A stretch of 34,487 bases of DNA from Chloroflexi bacterium HGW-Chloroflexi-2 (GTDB taxonomy: Bacteria; Chloroflexota; Anaerolineae; Anaerolineales; Anaerolineaceae). Below are positions 15,820 to 23,801 of the stretch, piece by piece. Both the position numbers and the translations under genes were made by a program. The notes under the pieces are model-generated. The model searched no databases and was not told the DNA's origin. It saw nothing but the letters and a program-made list of their open reading frames with translations. The stretch lies in assembly GCA_002840735.1 (NCBI GenBank), contig PHBY01000026.1, forward strand, positions 1 to 34,487, read 5' to 3'. Positions within the stretch are counted from its first letter, which is position 1, and every line of letters begins with the position of its first letter.

Positions 15820-15861
15820 CAGCTTTCAACCGTCAGCTTTCAGCTTTCAGCCGTCAGCCAT
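15820..15861. repeat. Six heptads of CAGCTTT type
   Basis: Six contiguous 7-bp words: CAGCTTT, CAACCGT, CAGCTTT, CAGCTTT, CAGCCGT, CAGCCAT. These are the reverse-strand form of the CTGAAAG word seen at 17241-17261. Confidence 0.8.
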
Positions 15862-16161
15862 ATCTTACCTTTTGGGAATATCATGCCCTTTAAGTAAGAA
15901 CGACAGGTTGACGAAGCTACATCCTGTAAATCCTGCCAACATACCCTGAAAATCAATAAATCTTAACCTGCAACAGTTTCCAGTAAACCAGAATTTCATA
16001 AATCCTGTAAATCCCAGTTCAGACATTTTTTAACGCCAGGTGCAACGCACTTCTGCAGGGCTTTTCACCGGACCAATTTTATAAAAAGGTGTAGTTTTCT
16101 GATCACTAAGTGCACCCTAAAGGGCAGACGACAATGCACCAAATTCCCATCATAGATCGGA

Positions 16162-16210
16162 TTTTCGCCTTTCGCCTTTTGCCTTTGAGCTTTTAGCTTT
16201 TAGCTTTCAG
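16162..16210. repeat. Seven heptads of CTTTNNN type overlapping a stop codon
   Basis: Contiguous words TTTTCGC, CTTTCGC, CTTTTGC, CTTTGAG, CTTTTAG, CTTTTAG, CTTTCAG. The stop codon of the aldo/keto reductase (minus strand, 16207-16209) lies in the last unit. Confidence 0.8.
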
Positions 16211-17175
16211 CGCTCTTCACTCCGATCCGTCGCCACCGCCGGCCTGGGCGTCAGCGCACTGATCTGCTCGTACAGTTCCTCGGTCATCTCCAGTTCCACA
16301 GCTTGCAATGAGTCCTCCAACTGTGCCAGATTACGAGCTCCAATGATCGGAGTCGTCACCGCCGGATGATGCGCTACCCAGGCCACGGCCAACGAGGCCG
16401 GCGTATACCCATGGCTGCGCGCAAACTCGGCAAAGTCCGTTGCTGCTGTGTACATCCACTCCTCGCCATAACGGATCTCATACATTTTGGAACTCTTCAG
16501 CCGTCCCACCTCAGGCACCTGCTCCCTGGCGTACTTTCCGGTCAGCAAGCCACCCCCCAGCGGGCTATACGGCGTCACCGCCAACCCCTCAGCCTGGGCC
16601 AGCGGCAAAATCTCCACTTCCGCCTGGCGCTTGACCAAATTGTACATTGGCTGGATCACCTCAAAGCGCGCCAGTTGCTCGTAGTGCGAGATTCCCAGCG
16701 CCTTCATGATCTGCCAGGCCGAGAAATTGCTGACGGCCGGGTAGATGATCTTGCCCTGCCGGACCAGATCATCCAGGCTGCGTAAGGTCTCTTCGATGGG
16801 GGTGTGCTCGTCAAAGTGGTGGATAAAGTAAATGTCGATCCAATCGGTCTGTAAGCGCCGCAGACTCTTCTCCACGGCCATCTGGATGTTGCGACGACTG
16901 GCACCGCGTGCGTTGGGATCATTGCCCGTCGGAAAATACACCTTGCTGGTGATGACCACCTGCTCGCGCTCGGTTGCGATGAACTTCCCCAGCAGCTCTT
17001 CCGACTGCCCACCCGCGTACACATTCGCGCAATCAAAGAAATTGATACCAGCTTCGCGACAGCGCCGGTACATCTGTTCGGAAGTCTCCTCATCGGCATC
17101 CTCACCAAACGACATCGTCCCAAAACACAGCTCCGAAACCTGCACCCCGGTCCGTCCCAGATATTTATACTTCAT
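16207..17175 (-). CDS. Aldo/keto reductase
   Basis: A 322-aa NADP-dependent aldo/keto reductase, the usual length for the YajO/Gsp69-like group. The catalytic tetrad is present: D48 (FFDCANVY), Y53, K78 (VVITSKV) and H119 (YFIHHFDEHTP). The cofactor-binding end has TPIIGARNLAQLEDSLQAV. It reduces aldehydes or ketones in the cytoplasm; the substrate cannot be deduced. A perfect AGGAGG site is eight bases before ATG 17175. It stands alone on the minus strand, with heptad arrays on both sides, the downstream one containing its stop codon. Confidence 0.95.
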   Translation of the reverse strand: MKYKYLGRTGVQVSELCFGTMSFGEDADEETSEQMYRRCREAGINFFDCANVYAGGQSEELLGKFIATEREQVVITSKVYFPTGNDPNARGASRRNIQMAVEKSLRRLQTDWIDIYFIHHFDEHTPIEETLRSLDDLVRQGKIIYPAVSNFSAWQIMKALGISHYEQLARFEVIQPMYNLVKRQAEVEILPLAQAEGLAVTPYSPLGGGLLTGKYAREQVPEVGRLKSSKMYEIRYGEEWMYTAATDFAEFARSHGYTPASLAVAWVAHHPAVTTPIIGARNLAQLEDSLQAVELEMTEELYEQISALTPRPAVATDRSEER

Positions 17176-17226
17176 AGTTCAGTCCTCCTATCCGTGTTCA
17201 TTCCTCTTATTATAGAAGAAAAATTG

Positions 17227-17303
17227 CTCAAGGCTCAAGGCTGAAAGCTGAAAGCTGAAAGGAAAAGTCAGCCATCAGCTTTGAGCTTTCAGCTTTCAGC
17301 CAA
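17227..17303. repeat. Two opposing heptad arrays (5 + 5 units)
   Basis: Units CTCAAGG x2 and CTGAAAG x3 at 17227-17261 are followed by CAGCCAT, CAGCTTT, GAGCTTT, CAGCTTT, CAGCCAA at 17269-17303. The second block is largely the reverse complement of the first, so the pair can form a long imperfect hairpin in the divergent promoter gap. Confidence 0.85.
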
Positions 17304-17346
17304 TCTGTACTATAATTCTCCAATAATTCCAAAACAGGACCAACAC

Positions 17347-17976
17347 ATGCCCTTCTCCTCGCGCATACTCAAACAGCCAATAGCCCTGCTCCTCACCCTG
17401 GCCCTCATCATCCTGGCAGCCTTCCTGGCGCCAGTCGAAAAAACCATCGGATCCAACATCCGCCTGATCTACGTGCATGCCGCCTGGGTCTGGACTGGCA
17501 AGTTCGCTTTCGGTCTCTCTGCCATCGCCGGGTTGCTGGCGTTGGTCCTCTTCCGCCAGGAGCGCCTGGTGCACCTCAGCCGCTCCATCGCCTACAGCGC
17601 CCTGTTCTTCTGGCTCACCTATTTGCCCATGTCCCTGATCGTCATGCAGGCAAACTGGGGTGGCTTCTTCTTCGACGAACCGCGTTGGCGCGTACCTTTC
17701 CTGTTGGGAATTGTCGCTGTGCTGCTGCAAGGCGCGTTGTGGGCATTCAACAACAACCGTCTCACAGCGCTGGGAAATCTCGCCTTTGGCATTGTGTTGT
17801 GGTGGCAGCTGGGTGGTGTCGAGAACATCCTGCACCCCGACAACCCCATCGGTGCGTCCAATTCCACCGCCATCATGGGTTCCTATACCCTCATCCTCAT
17901 CCTGACCATTTTCCTCGGAGCCCAGTTAACTCTATGGATCTACGAACAACGCCACCCAATCCTCAAAGGCGCGTAA
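17347..17976 (+). CDS. Multi-pass membrane protein, CcmC/CcsA-like
   Basis: A 209-aa protein with about six transmembrane helices. ATG 17347 is chosen because AGGA lies just upstream and the longer frame (from 17281) runs through a heptad repeat. IRLIYVHAAWVWTGKFAFGL and NWGGFFFDEPRWRVPFLL recall the haem-handling protein CcmC, whose conserved WGTWWxWDxR region is here degraded to WGGFFFDEPR. It could be a divergent cytochrome c assembly or haem-transfer protein, but the aromatic WWD motif is not intact and no other ccm gene is near. It overlaps the MFS gene by 43 bases, implying joint translation. Confidence 0.65.
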   Translation: MPFSSRILKQPIALLLTLALIILAAFLAPVEKTIGSNIRLIYVHAAWVWTGKFAFGLSAIAGLLALVLFRQERLVHLSRSIAYSALFFWLTYLPMSLIVMQANWGGFFFDEPRWRVPFLLGIVAVLLQGALWAFNNNRLTALGNLAFGIVLWWQLGGVENILHPDNPIGASNSTAIMGSYTLILILTIFLGAQLTLWIYEQRHPILKGA

Positions 17977-19196
17977 TATTTAACGAATCGAAGAACCTTA
18001 CCGAGCAGGTAGGGATTCTCACTGCCACCCGTGTCGTACTGCATACCATGTACCGCACCATCTACCCCTTTCTGAGCGTCTTCTCGCGCGGGTTGGGGGT
18101 CGATCTGGCACAGCTTTCCATTGTCCTCACTTCGCGGTCGTTGATGGGATTCCTGGGTCCCTTCCTGGCGACCATCGCCGATCGTTACGGGCGCAAGATC
18201 AGCATGCTGCTCGGGTTGGGATTGGTTGTCCTGTCCTCGCTCATCATCTGGATCTTTCCCATCTTCCCGGTTTTCTTTGGCGGGCTCATGCTGGCCATGC
18301 TCGGCAATCTCATGTTCATCCCCGCGATGCAGGCCTTCATTGGCGACCGGGTGGCTTATGAGAAGCGCGGCAGGGTGCTGGGCATCACTGAGCTCTCCTG
18401 GGCAGCTGCTTTCATTGCCGGTGTACCCTTTATGGGTTGGCTCATGGCGCGCAGCCATCCTGATAAAGCCTGGCTGGTACCCTTCCCGGTCATCGCTTTC
18501 GCTGGGACGCTCTGCCTGATCCTGATCGCCTGGCGCGTGCCCAACAACCGTTCGCAAATCGCGGTACAGGGTAATGGGATTGCCACCATCCGCAAGATGC
18601 TCGGCATCACCTCCGTGCTGGCGGGGCTCGGCTTTGCGATTTCCGTCTCGGCTGCCAATGAGGTCGTCAACCTGGTCTTCGGCGTCTGGCTCGAGGATCG
18701 CTTTGCTCTCAAGCTGGCAGCCCTGGGTGCCGCTTCCGCCATCATTGGCATCTCCGAACTGGGCGGTGAGGGGCTTTCCGCGCTGCTGGCCGACCGTCTG
18801 GGCAAGGAAGTCGCCATCACGATGGGTCTCATCACTTCAGCCGTCGCCACGTTCATCCTGTATTTCTTCAGTGGTACGGTTGCCGGGGCACTCACCGGGC
18901 TGTTCTTCTTTTATCTGGGTTTCGAGTTCACCCTGGTCTCCAGCCTACCGCTCATGAGTGAGGTCTTCCCGGCTGCGCGCGCCACTGTCATGGCACTCAC
19001 CATCGCCTGCTTCTCTCTGGGGCGTGCTGTGGGAGCCATGCTCGCTCCCCGCCTCTACAACCTCGGCTTCCTCTTCAACCTGATCGCCGCCATCCTGTTG
19101 ATTGCCACCGGCTACTTCCTGCTGAAGCACATCCATCCCGCGGGACAGGATGATCTCGACGCCCGTAATGGCGAGTTGACCCATCCCGGCGTGTAA
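17934..19196 (+). CDS. MFS transporter
   Basis: A 420-aa major facilitator with about 12 transmembrane segments. Motif A is visible as DRYGRKISMLLG in the loop after helix 2. The open frame extends upstream to 17685, but those codons are a shadow of the preceding gene; ATG 17934 gives the family length and overlaps that gene by 43 bp. The substrate cannot be predicted. In the N-terminal half, LTSRSLMGFLGPFLATIADR followed by GRVLGITELSWAAAFIAG suggests a drug or metabolite exporter. It ends shortly before the hutI promoter region. Confidence 0.9.
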   Translation: MDLRTTPPNPQRRVIFNESKNLTEQVGILTATRVVLHTMYRTIYPFLSVFSRGLGVDLAQLSIVLTSRSLMGFLGPFLATIADRYGRKISMLLGLGLVVLSSLIIWIFPIFPVFFGGLMLAMLGNLMFIPAMQAFIGDRVAYEKRGRVLGITELSWAAAFIAGVPFMGWLMARSHPDKAWLVPFPVIAFAGTLCLILIAWRVPNNRSQIAVQGNGIATIRKMLGITSVLAGLGFAISVSAANEVVNLVFGVWLEDRFALKLAALGAASAIIGISELGGEGLSALLADRLGKEVAITMGLITSAVATFILYFFSGTVAGALTGLFFFYLGFEFTLVSSLPLMSEVFPAARATVMALTIACFSLGRAVGAMLAPRLYNLGFLFNLIAAILLIATGYFLLKHIHPAGQDDLDARNGELTHPGV

Positions 19197-19281
19197 GACG
19201 GCTGTGCTTTTGTGCTGTGGGACTCGCTTCTACTGTCGCAAATCTGTCCTCCCTTCCCAGCCTCTTGATCCGCAGTGATTG

Positions 19282-19287
19282 TATAAT
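19282..19287 (+). promoter_or_regulatory. Candidate -10 box before hutI
   Basis: A perfect TATAAT lies 33 bp before the hutI start. No well-spaced -35 hexamer is evident, so the assignment is tentative. Confidence 0.35.
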
Positions 19288-19319
19288 GAACTTAACCCTT
19301 TTCGATGGGGGGAGGTCTT

Positions 19320-20576
19320 ATGCTGATCTATAATGCCAAACAACTACTCACCCTGGCCGGCGGTCCCCAGCGCGGCAGACACCTGGGCGATTTGGGATTG
19401 ATCCCTGAAGGGGCTATTCTGATACGCGATGGAGTGGTGCAGGCGTATGGTCCAAGCCAGGATATGCTCGAGTGGTATCCAAAGGAGCCACGCTTCAATG
19501 CCGGTGGTAAAGTGGTCATGCCGGGCCTGGTCGACCCGCACACCCATCTGATCTTCATGGGCAACCGTGCCCTGGAGTTTGAGATGCGTCTGGAGGGCAA
19601 GTCCTACCAGGAGATCATGGCAGCCGGGGGTGGGATCGTCAACACGGTGCGCATGACGCGCGATGCCAGCCTGGAAGAGTTGGTGGCAGCCGCCCGTCCG
19701 CGCGCCGAGGGGATGCTGCGCTATGGCACCACCACGGCCGAGGCCAAAACCGGATATGGTCTCACCCAGTCCAGTGAGTTGCTGCAACTGCAGGCCATTC
19801 TCAAGCTGGATCAGGAGTGTACCCTCGAGCTGGTGCCCACCTACCTGGCGGCGCATGCCATCCCTAAGGAATTTACTCACGATCCGCAGGGCTATACCGA
19901 GCTGGTGGTCGAAAAAATGCTGCCCGATCTGCAATTGTGGTGGAAACGCACAGTCCCCAACCGCCCATTGCCGTTTGTGGATGTCTTCTGCGAGGTCGGT
20001 GCTTTCACCCTTGAGCAATCCCGCCAGATTCTGGTGAAAGCCAAAGAATTGGGCTTCCCGCTCAAGATCCATGCCGATGAGTTCGAGAACCTGGGCGGCA
20101 CCAGCCTGGCAGTTCGCCTGGGAGCCACCTCCGCCGATCATCTGGTCAAGACATCCAGCGCGGATATCCAGGCATTGGGTGTATCCGATACCGTAGCTGT
20201 CTCGCTCACCCCCACGCCTTTCGGTCTGGGGCACAGCGAGTTCACCCCGGCTCAGGAGATCATCGCTGCCAATGGCATTCTGGCCATCGCCTCTGATCTC
20301 AACCCGGGTACCGCCTGGTGCGAGAGCATGCAGTTCGTGATCGCCCTCTCGTGCCGCTACCTCAAGATCACGGTCGCCCAGGCCATCGCGGCCGCCACCA
20401 TCAACGCCGCTGCTGCCATCGGTCGCGCCGATCAGATTGGCTCGCTTGAGCCAGGCAAACAAGCCGACCTGCTGGTGCTCTCGGTCGATGATTATCGCAA
20501 TCTGGGCTACAAATTTGGCGGCAATCTGGTGCAGCGTGTGATGAAACGCGGCAAGTGGGTGGTCGAAAATAAATAA
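19320..20576 (+). CDS. hutI: Imidazolonepropionase
   Basis: A 418-aa amidohydrolase matching HutI, which opens the imidazolone ring to N-formimino-L-glutamate in histidine degradation. Visible metal-site and substrate motifs are DPHTHL (H74, H76), GNRALEFEMRL, YGTTTAEAKTGYGL, AAHAIP, IHADEFENLGG, SADHL and SDLNPGT. An upstream ATG at 19305 overlaps the GGGGGGAGG ribosome site, so ATG 19320 is the start. No hutU, hutH or hutG is in the window, so it may serve as a stand-alone enzyme or act on a related imidazolone. The HD-domain gene follows 43 bp later with its own ribosome site. A 413-codon minus-strand frame lies antisense across it and is a shadow. Confidence 0.9.
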   Translation: MLIYNAKQLLTLAGGPQRGRHLGDLGLIPEGAILIRDGVVQAYGPSQDMLEWYPKEPRFNAGGKVVMPGLVDPHTHLIFMGNRALEFEMRLEGKSYQEIMAAGGGIVNTVRMTRDASLEELVAAARPRAEGMLRYGTTTAEAKTGYGLTQSSELLQLQAILKLDQECTLELVPTYLAAHAIPKEFTHDPQGYTELVVEKMLPDLQLWWKRTVPNRPLPFVDVFCEVGAFTLEQSRQILVKAKELGFPLKIHADEFENLGGTSLAVRLGATSADHLVKTSSADIQALGVSDTVAVSLTPTPFGLGHSEFTPAQEIIAANGILAIASDLNPGTAWCESMQFVIALSCRYLKITVAQAIAAATINAAAAIGRADQIGSLEPGKQADLLVLSVDDYRNLGYKFGGNLVQRVMKRGKWVVENK

Positions 20577-20619
20577 ACCGGTCATCCCGCCGGATAGACG
20601 ATAAAACGAAGGAGCACAG

Positions 20620-21258
20620 ATGTTAACATTGGAAGCAGCAAGAGCCTGGTACCCGGAGGTCGATCCGGTGCATGGATTTGATCATATCGAGCGTGTCTAT
20701 CGCATGGCGGAAAAATTAGCTCGTCTCGAAGGCGCGGATCTGGAGATCGTACATGCCGCCGCCCTTCTGCACGACTCGCGCGGCAGCGATCCCAACAGCG
20801 GCGAGCGTCTCAGCCATCACGAAGCCTCCGCCCGTTTCGCTGAACAGGTGTTACGCGAGGAAGGCTGGTCTGAGGAGCGTATCCAGGCTGTCCAGCACTG
20901 CATCCGCGCCCATCGCTACCGTGGCGAGCAGGAAAACGAACCGCAAACCATCGAAGCTAAAGTCCTCTTCGACGCCGATAAACTGGATGTCCTCGGTGCC
21001 ATCGGGGTCGCCCGCACCATCGGGTATGCTGTCCAGGCTGGTCAACCGATCTATGCCGAACCCACCGAGCAATTTCTGACCACCGGCAGCAAACAACCCG
21101 GTGAAGCGCACAGCTCCTATCACGAGTACCTGTTCAAGTTGCGCAAGGTCAAGGATCGTCTCTTCACCGTCAGCGCCCAGCAAATCGCCACCGCCCGCGA
21201 TGCCTTCCTGACCGCTTTCTACGAGCAACTGCAGGCCGAGATTAAGGCCGAGCGGTAA
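20620..21258 (+). CDS. HD-domain phosphohydrolase
   Basis: A 212-aa YedJ-like HD hydrolase. Metal ligands are apparent as HGFDH (H18, H22), LLHDSRG (H51, D52), HxxH-type residues around H66/H67, HCIRAHRY (H93, H98) and FDADKLD (D118, D122). Such enzymes are metal-dependent phosphohydrolases of nucleotides or related small molecules; the substrate is not predictable here. A good GAAGGAG ribosome site precedes ATG 20620. It follows hutI on the same strand at 43 bp, suggesting co-transcription without proving a shared pathway. Confidence 0.9.
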   Translation: MLTLEAARAWYPEVDPVHGFDHIERVYRMAEKLARLEGADLEIVHAAALLHDSRGSDPNSGERLSHHEASARFAEQVLREEGWSEERIQAVQHCIRAHRYRGEQENEPQTIEAKVLFDADKLDVLGAIGVARTIGYAVQAGQPIYAEPTEQFLTTGSKQPGEAHSSYHEYLFKLRKVKDRLFTVSAQQIATARDAFLTAFYEQLQAEIKAER

Positions 21259-21309
21259 CGTGGAGACGAGGAGACGCAAAGGGGGCTAAGAACGCGAAGG
21301 ACGCGAAAG

Positions 21310-21462
21310 GACGGGAGACGGGGGACGGGGGAGGTCGTTGACAGTCGACAGCCGACAGTTGACAGGAATTGCTCAAGGCTCAAAGCTCAAAGTTCACCTC
21401 AAACTTCTGAGTTTTGAGTTTTGAGTTTTGAGTTTTGAGTATTTGATCCTCAATCCTCAACC
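21310..21462. repeat. Mixed heptad arrays, five word families in one gap
   Basis: In order: GACGGGN x3 (21310-21330), TTGACAG/TCGACAG/CCGACAG/TTGACAG (21338-21365), CTCAAGG and CTCAAAG x2 (21372-21392), CTGAGTT then TTGAGTT x3 and TTGAGTA (21407-21441), and CTCAATC/CTCAACC (21449-21462). All keep a 7-bp step within each block. Confidence 0.85.
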
Positions 21463-21471
21463 CCCCAACCC

Positions 21472-21678
21472 CTACGTCAATTCCAAAAATATCTCCGGTT
21501 TTTGTTCGGCAATTCTTAACAACGCCAAAGCCGGACCACTGGGTTTGCGCCGTCCCTGTTCCCAATCCTGGATTGTCCGCAAGCTGACGCCCATCATCCC
21601 GGCGAAAGTCGCTTGCGATACATTGAGCTTCGATCGTATGACCTGCGGAGGAGCCGGGCTAGTCTTTGAGCTTCCCAT
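21472..21678 (-). CDS. XRE helix-turn-helix, antitoxin-like, 5' end recombined
   Basis: The 68-aa frame contains a clear HTH: LNVSQATFAGMMGVSLRTIQ, DWEQGRRKPSGPALALLRIA, ending EIFLELT. This is the HigA/NadS pattern of type II toxin-antitoxin antitoxins. The first residues (MGSSKTSPAP) do not match the family and are an alternative frame of an alpha/beta-hydrolase fragment joined upstream. The normal N-terminal half and the partner toxin gene are missing. It is therefore probably a truncated relic, though the DNA-binding part is complete. Confidence 0.65.
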   Translation of the reverse strand: MGSSKTSPAPPQVIRSKLNVSQATFAGMMGVSLRTIQDWEQGRRKPSGPALALLRIAEQKPEIFLELT

Positions 21679-21770
21679 CCGAACCAGGCGTCCGGAAATC
21701 CGTGCAAGAGGAAAACAGGCTCACCACCTTCTGGTCCTGGTGGGTAGTGTTTAAATGAATCCCATTGGTG
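21665..21770 (-). pseudogene. Alpha/beta-hydrolase fragment
   Basis: In the minus-strand frame next to the truncated XRE gene, about 30 residues read HYPPGPEGGEPVFLLHGFPD followed by AWFGWEAQ. The HGFPDxWxGW segment is the oxyanion-hole region of alpha/beta hydrolases of the epoxide hydrolase type. No nucleophile elbow, catalytic acid or His follows, because the sequence runs into the antitoxin-like gene. It is a short relic marking a recombination junction. Confidence 0.55.
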
Positions 21771-21797
21771 GCGATGTTTTGGAAGTTTATCGAGACT

Positions 21798-22745
21798 TCA
21801 ATTTGCGAGGTCATTGCTGGCTTGATCAAGAGCAGTCACTTCATCGGAAGTGAGCCGCCAACCCATCGCACCAAGGTTTTCGGTGGCTTGTTTGGCGTTT
21901 TTTGCCCCGGGGATCGGTACGGTTCCTTTGCAGATCGTCCAGTTCAGGGCAACTTGCGCTGGTGATTTGCTGTAATTTGTACCGATTTCCTTCAAAAGGT
22001 TGATCAGTGGTTGCGCTCGTTGCAATTTTTCCGGTGGATACATGCGCTTACGTGGGCCGGGCGGTGGATTGTCCGGGCCGTATTTCCCCGTCACCATGCC
22101 TTTCGCCAGCGGACTGTAGGCAATCACGGTGATATCATTTTCCAGGCAGTAATCCAGTAAACCATTTTTCTCGATGCTGCGGTCAAATAAGCTGTACTCG
22201 ACCTGATTGGACGCAAGCGGTATTCCGGCAGCCTGCAAGGTTTCATGTGCCAGTCTGGTTTTTTCTGTGTTGAAGTTTGAAACGCCGACCGCGCGGGTCA
22301 AGCCTGCCTTAACCATATCGGCGAGGGTGGACACGTACTCTGGTTTGCTCCAGCGTCCAAAGGGCATATGGATTTGATATAAATCTACCTGGTTTTTTTG
22401 TAAACGATGCAGGCTTTTTTCAAGTGCACGCCGCAGTGCTGTTTTGCGAATCCGCCACGGAAACGGAAAAAATTTGGTTGCAATCATTACTTCTTTCGTG
22501 GCTGAGGGCAAAAATTTACCCAAAAATCGTTCTGATTTCCCAAAACCATACATTTCGGCCGTGTCAAACCAGTTCGTACCATTGGCAAGGCTGACGTCAA
22601 AAGCTGCGCGGATATCGCTGTCATCATAGCTACTCCCGCCGTACCCCCAAATCATTCGGTCGCCCCAGGCCCAGGCACCTACGCCTACCGTGGTAATATT
22701 GATATCAGTTTTTCCAAGTGGTACCAGATCTTGAAGGTTATTCAT
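21798..22745 (-). CDS. Aldo/keto reductase
   Basis: A 315-aa aldo/keto reductase with the tetrad D61 (WFDTAEMYG), Y66, K91 (VMIATKFFPF) and H126 (DLYQIHMPFG). The C-terminal KGTVPIPGAKNAKQATENLG supplies NADP-binding residues. It is distinct from the other reductase at 16.2-17.2 kb. Substrate unknown. An AGGAAAA ribosome-like site lies before ATG 22745. It follows the TerC gene on the same strand after about 106 bp, and its 3' end faces the relic region. Confidence 0.95.
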   Translation of the reverse strand: MNNLQDLVPLGKTDINITTVGVGAWAWGDRMIWGYGGSSYDDSDIRAAFDVSLANGTNWFDTAEMYGFGKSERFLGKFLPSATKEVMIATKFFPFPWRIRKTALRRALEKSLHRLQKNQVDLYQIHMPFGRWSKPEYVSTLADMVKAGLTRAVGVSNFNTEKTRLAHETLQAAGIPLASNQVEYSLFDRSIEKNGLLDYCLENDITVIAYSPLAKGMVTGKYGPDNPPPGPRKRMYPPEKLQRAQPLINLLKEIGTNYSKSPAQVALNWTICKGTVPIPGAKNAKQATENLGAMGWRLTSDEVTALDQASNDLAN

Positions 22746-22851
22746 TTTTTTATTTTCCTAACAATGAGTGTAACAAACCAGACACCAGACTGGTAGCTGT
22801 ATCGGGTCAGTCCTTCTTAATTTTACACCCAATAAATTTTGAACCAAAATC

Positions 22852-23616
22852 TCAAGAACTGGCTTCTTTTTTCTCCTGCGGAGTATATGGTTGGTGTAAC
22901 TTGATGGGTTCACGGTCCGTCTTGCGCAGCCGCAGGTTGAGCATCTCCACCAACACGGAAAAGCCCATGGCAAAATAGATGTATCCCTTGGGGATATGTT
23001 GGTGCAGGCTTTCCACAATCAGGGTGAAGCCGATTAATAACAGGAAGGAGAGCGCCAGCATCTTAACGGTGGGATGTCCATCCACAAAATTGCTGAGCGC
23101 ATCCGCAGATAGAATCATACCACCTGCTGCCACAATAACTGCAGCAATCATGACGGCCACATGATCCACCATACCCACTGCTGTGATGACTGAATCCAGG
23201 GAGAAGACCATATCCAGCAGCATCACCTGTAGGATTACATTCCAAAAAGTAGCCTTTACTTTGGCAGAGGAGTGACCTTCTACCCCTTCCAACTTTTGAT
23301 GGATTTCCATGGTGGCTTTTCCCATCAGGAATAATCCTCCAACCAATAAAATCAGGTCTCTACCAGAAACATGAAAATTTAAAATTGTGAAGATTGGGTC
23401 AGTTAAACCAATAATCCAGGAGAGTGAAAGCAATAAAAGAATACGGGTGATCACCGCCATGCCAATACCTGTGCGACGGGCTTTGGCCTGTTGTTGAAGC
23501 GGTAATTTTCCAGCCAGAATCGAGATAAAGATAACATTATCAACACCCAACACCAGCTCCAGGGCAACCAGTGTCAGAAACGCAATCCAGATTTGTGGGT
23601 CAGATATCCATTCCAT
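22852..23616 (-). CDS. TerC-family integral membrane protein
   Basis: A 254-aa TerC-family protein with about seven membrane helices. The acidic motif LELVLGVDNVIFISIL in helix 1 and the matching LLDMVFSLDSVITAVGMV in the second half are the repeated metal-site motifs. Family members such as Bacillus MeeF/MeeY and E. coli Alx are linked to Mn2+ export, and others to tellurite resistance; the metal here is not known. AAGGAG lies about 12 bases before ATG 23616. It is divergent from hom. Confidence 0.9.
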   Translation of the reverse strand: MEWISDPQIWIAFLTLVALELVLGVDNVIFISILAGKLPLQQQAKARRTGIGMAVITRILLLLSLSWIIGLTDPIFTILNFHVSGRDLILLVGGLFLMGKATMEIHQKLEGVEGHSSAKVKATFWNVILQVMLLDMVFSLDSVITAVGMVDHVAVMIAAVIVAAGGMILSADALSNFVDGHPTVKMLALSFLLLIGFTLIVESLHQHIPKGYIYFAMGFSVLVEMLNLRLRKTDREPIKLHQPYTPQEKKEASS

Positions 23617-23801
23617 TTGAATGCAATGCTCCTTGTGTTATGATTTTCAATCACTAATTCTATGCCTGTTTTCAATCTTTGATTAATTATTTTGCCGTTC
23701 ATTTTTCAACACAGCCATCAAAGAGCACAATTTGCGCGCTAACCTTGTCTCTTCGCATTTCTTCGATAGAATTGAGACAATACACAATACAGGAGTTCGT
23801 C

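Larger units (their letters stand above)
15524..16206. other. 683-bp gene-free region packed with short repeats
   Basis: No supported gene. It contains the 21-copy heptad array (15556-15702), three 18-bp hairpins (15723-15772), six CAGCTTT-type heptads (15820-15861), a run of CTGTAAATCC/CCTGTAAATC words around 15920-16010, and seven CTTTNNN heptads (16162-16210) reaching the stop codon of the next gene. A minus-strand ORF of about 105 codons across 15483-15800 consists almost wholly of these repeats. Confidence 0.7.

Noticed and set aside
16366-17215. Plus-strand frames across the first aldo/keto reductase
   Set aside because: Antisense to a gene with a complete catalytic tetrad; no domain recognised.
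17685-17933. Longer start for the MFS gene
   Set aside because: These codons lie inside the upstream membrane-protein gene in another frame and give a Pro/Arg/His-rich, non-transporter sequence. ATG 17934 fits the family length.
19344-20585. 413-codon minus-strand frame antisense to hutI
   Set aside because: It lies across a clear hutI gene in a GC-rich region. The translation has no recognisable domain and low-complexity His/Gln/Gly composition, a codon-bias shadow.
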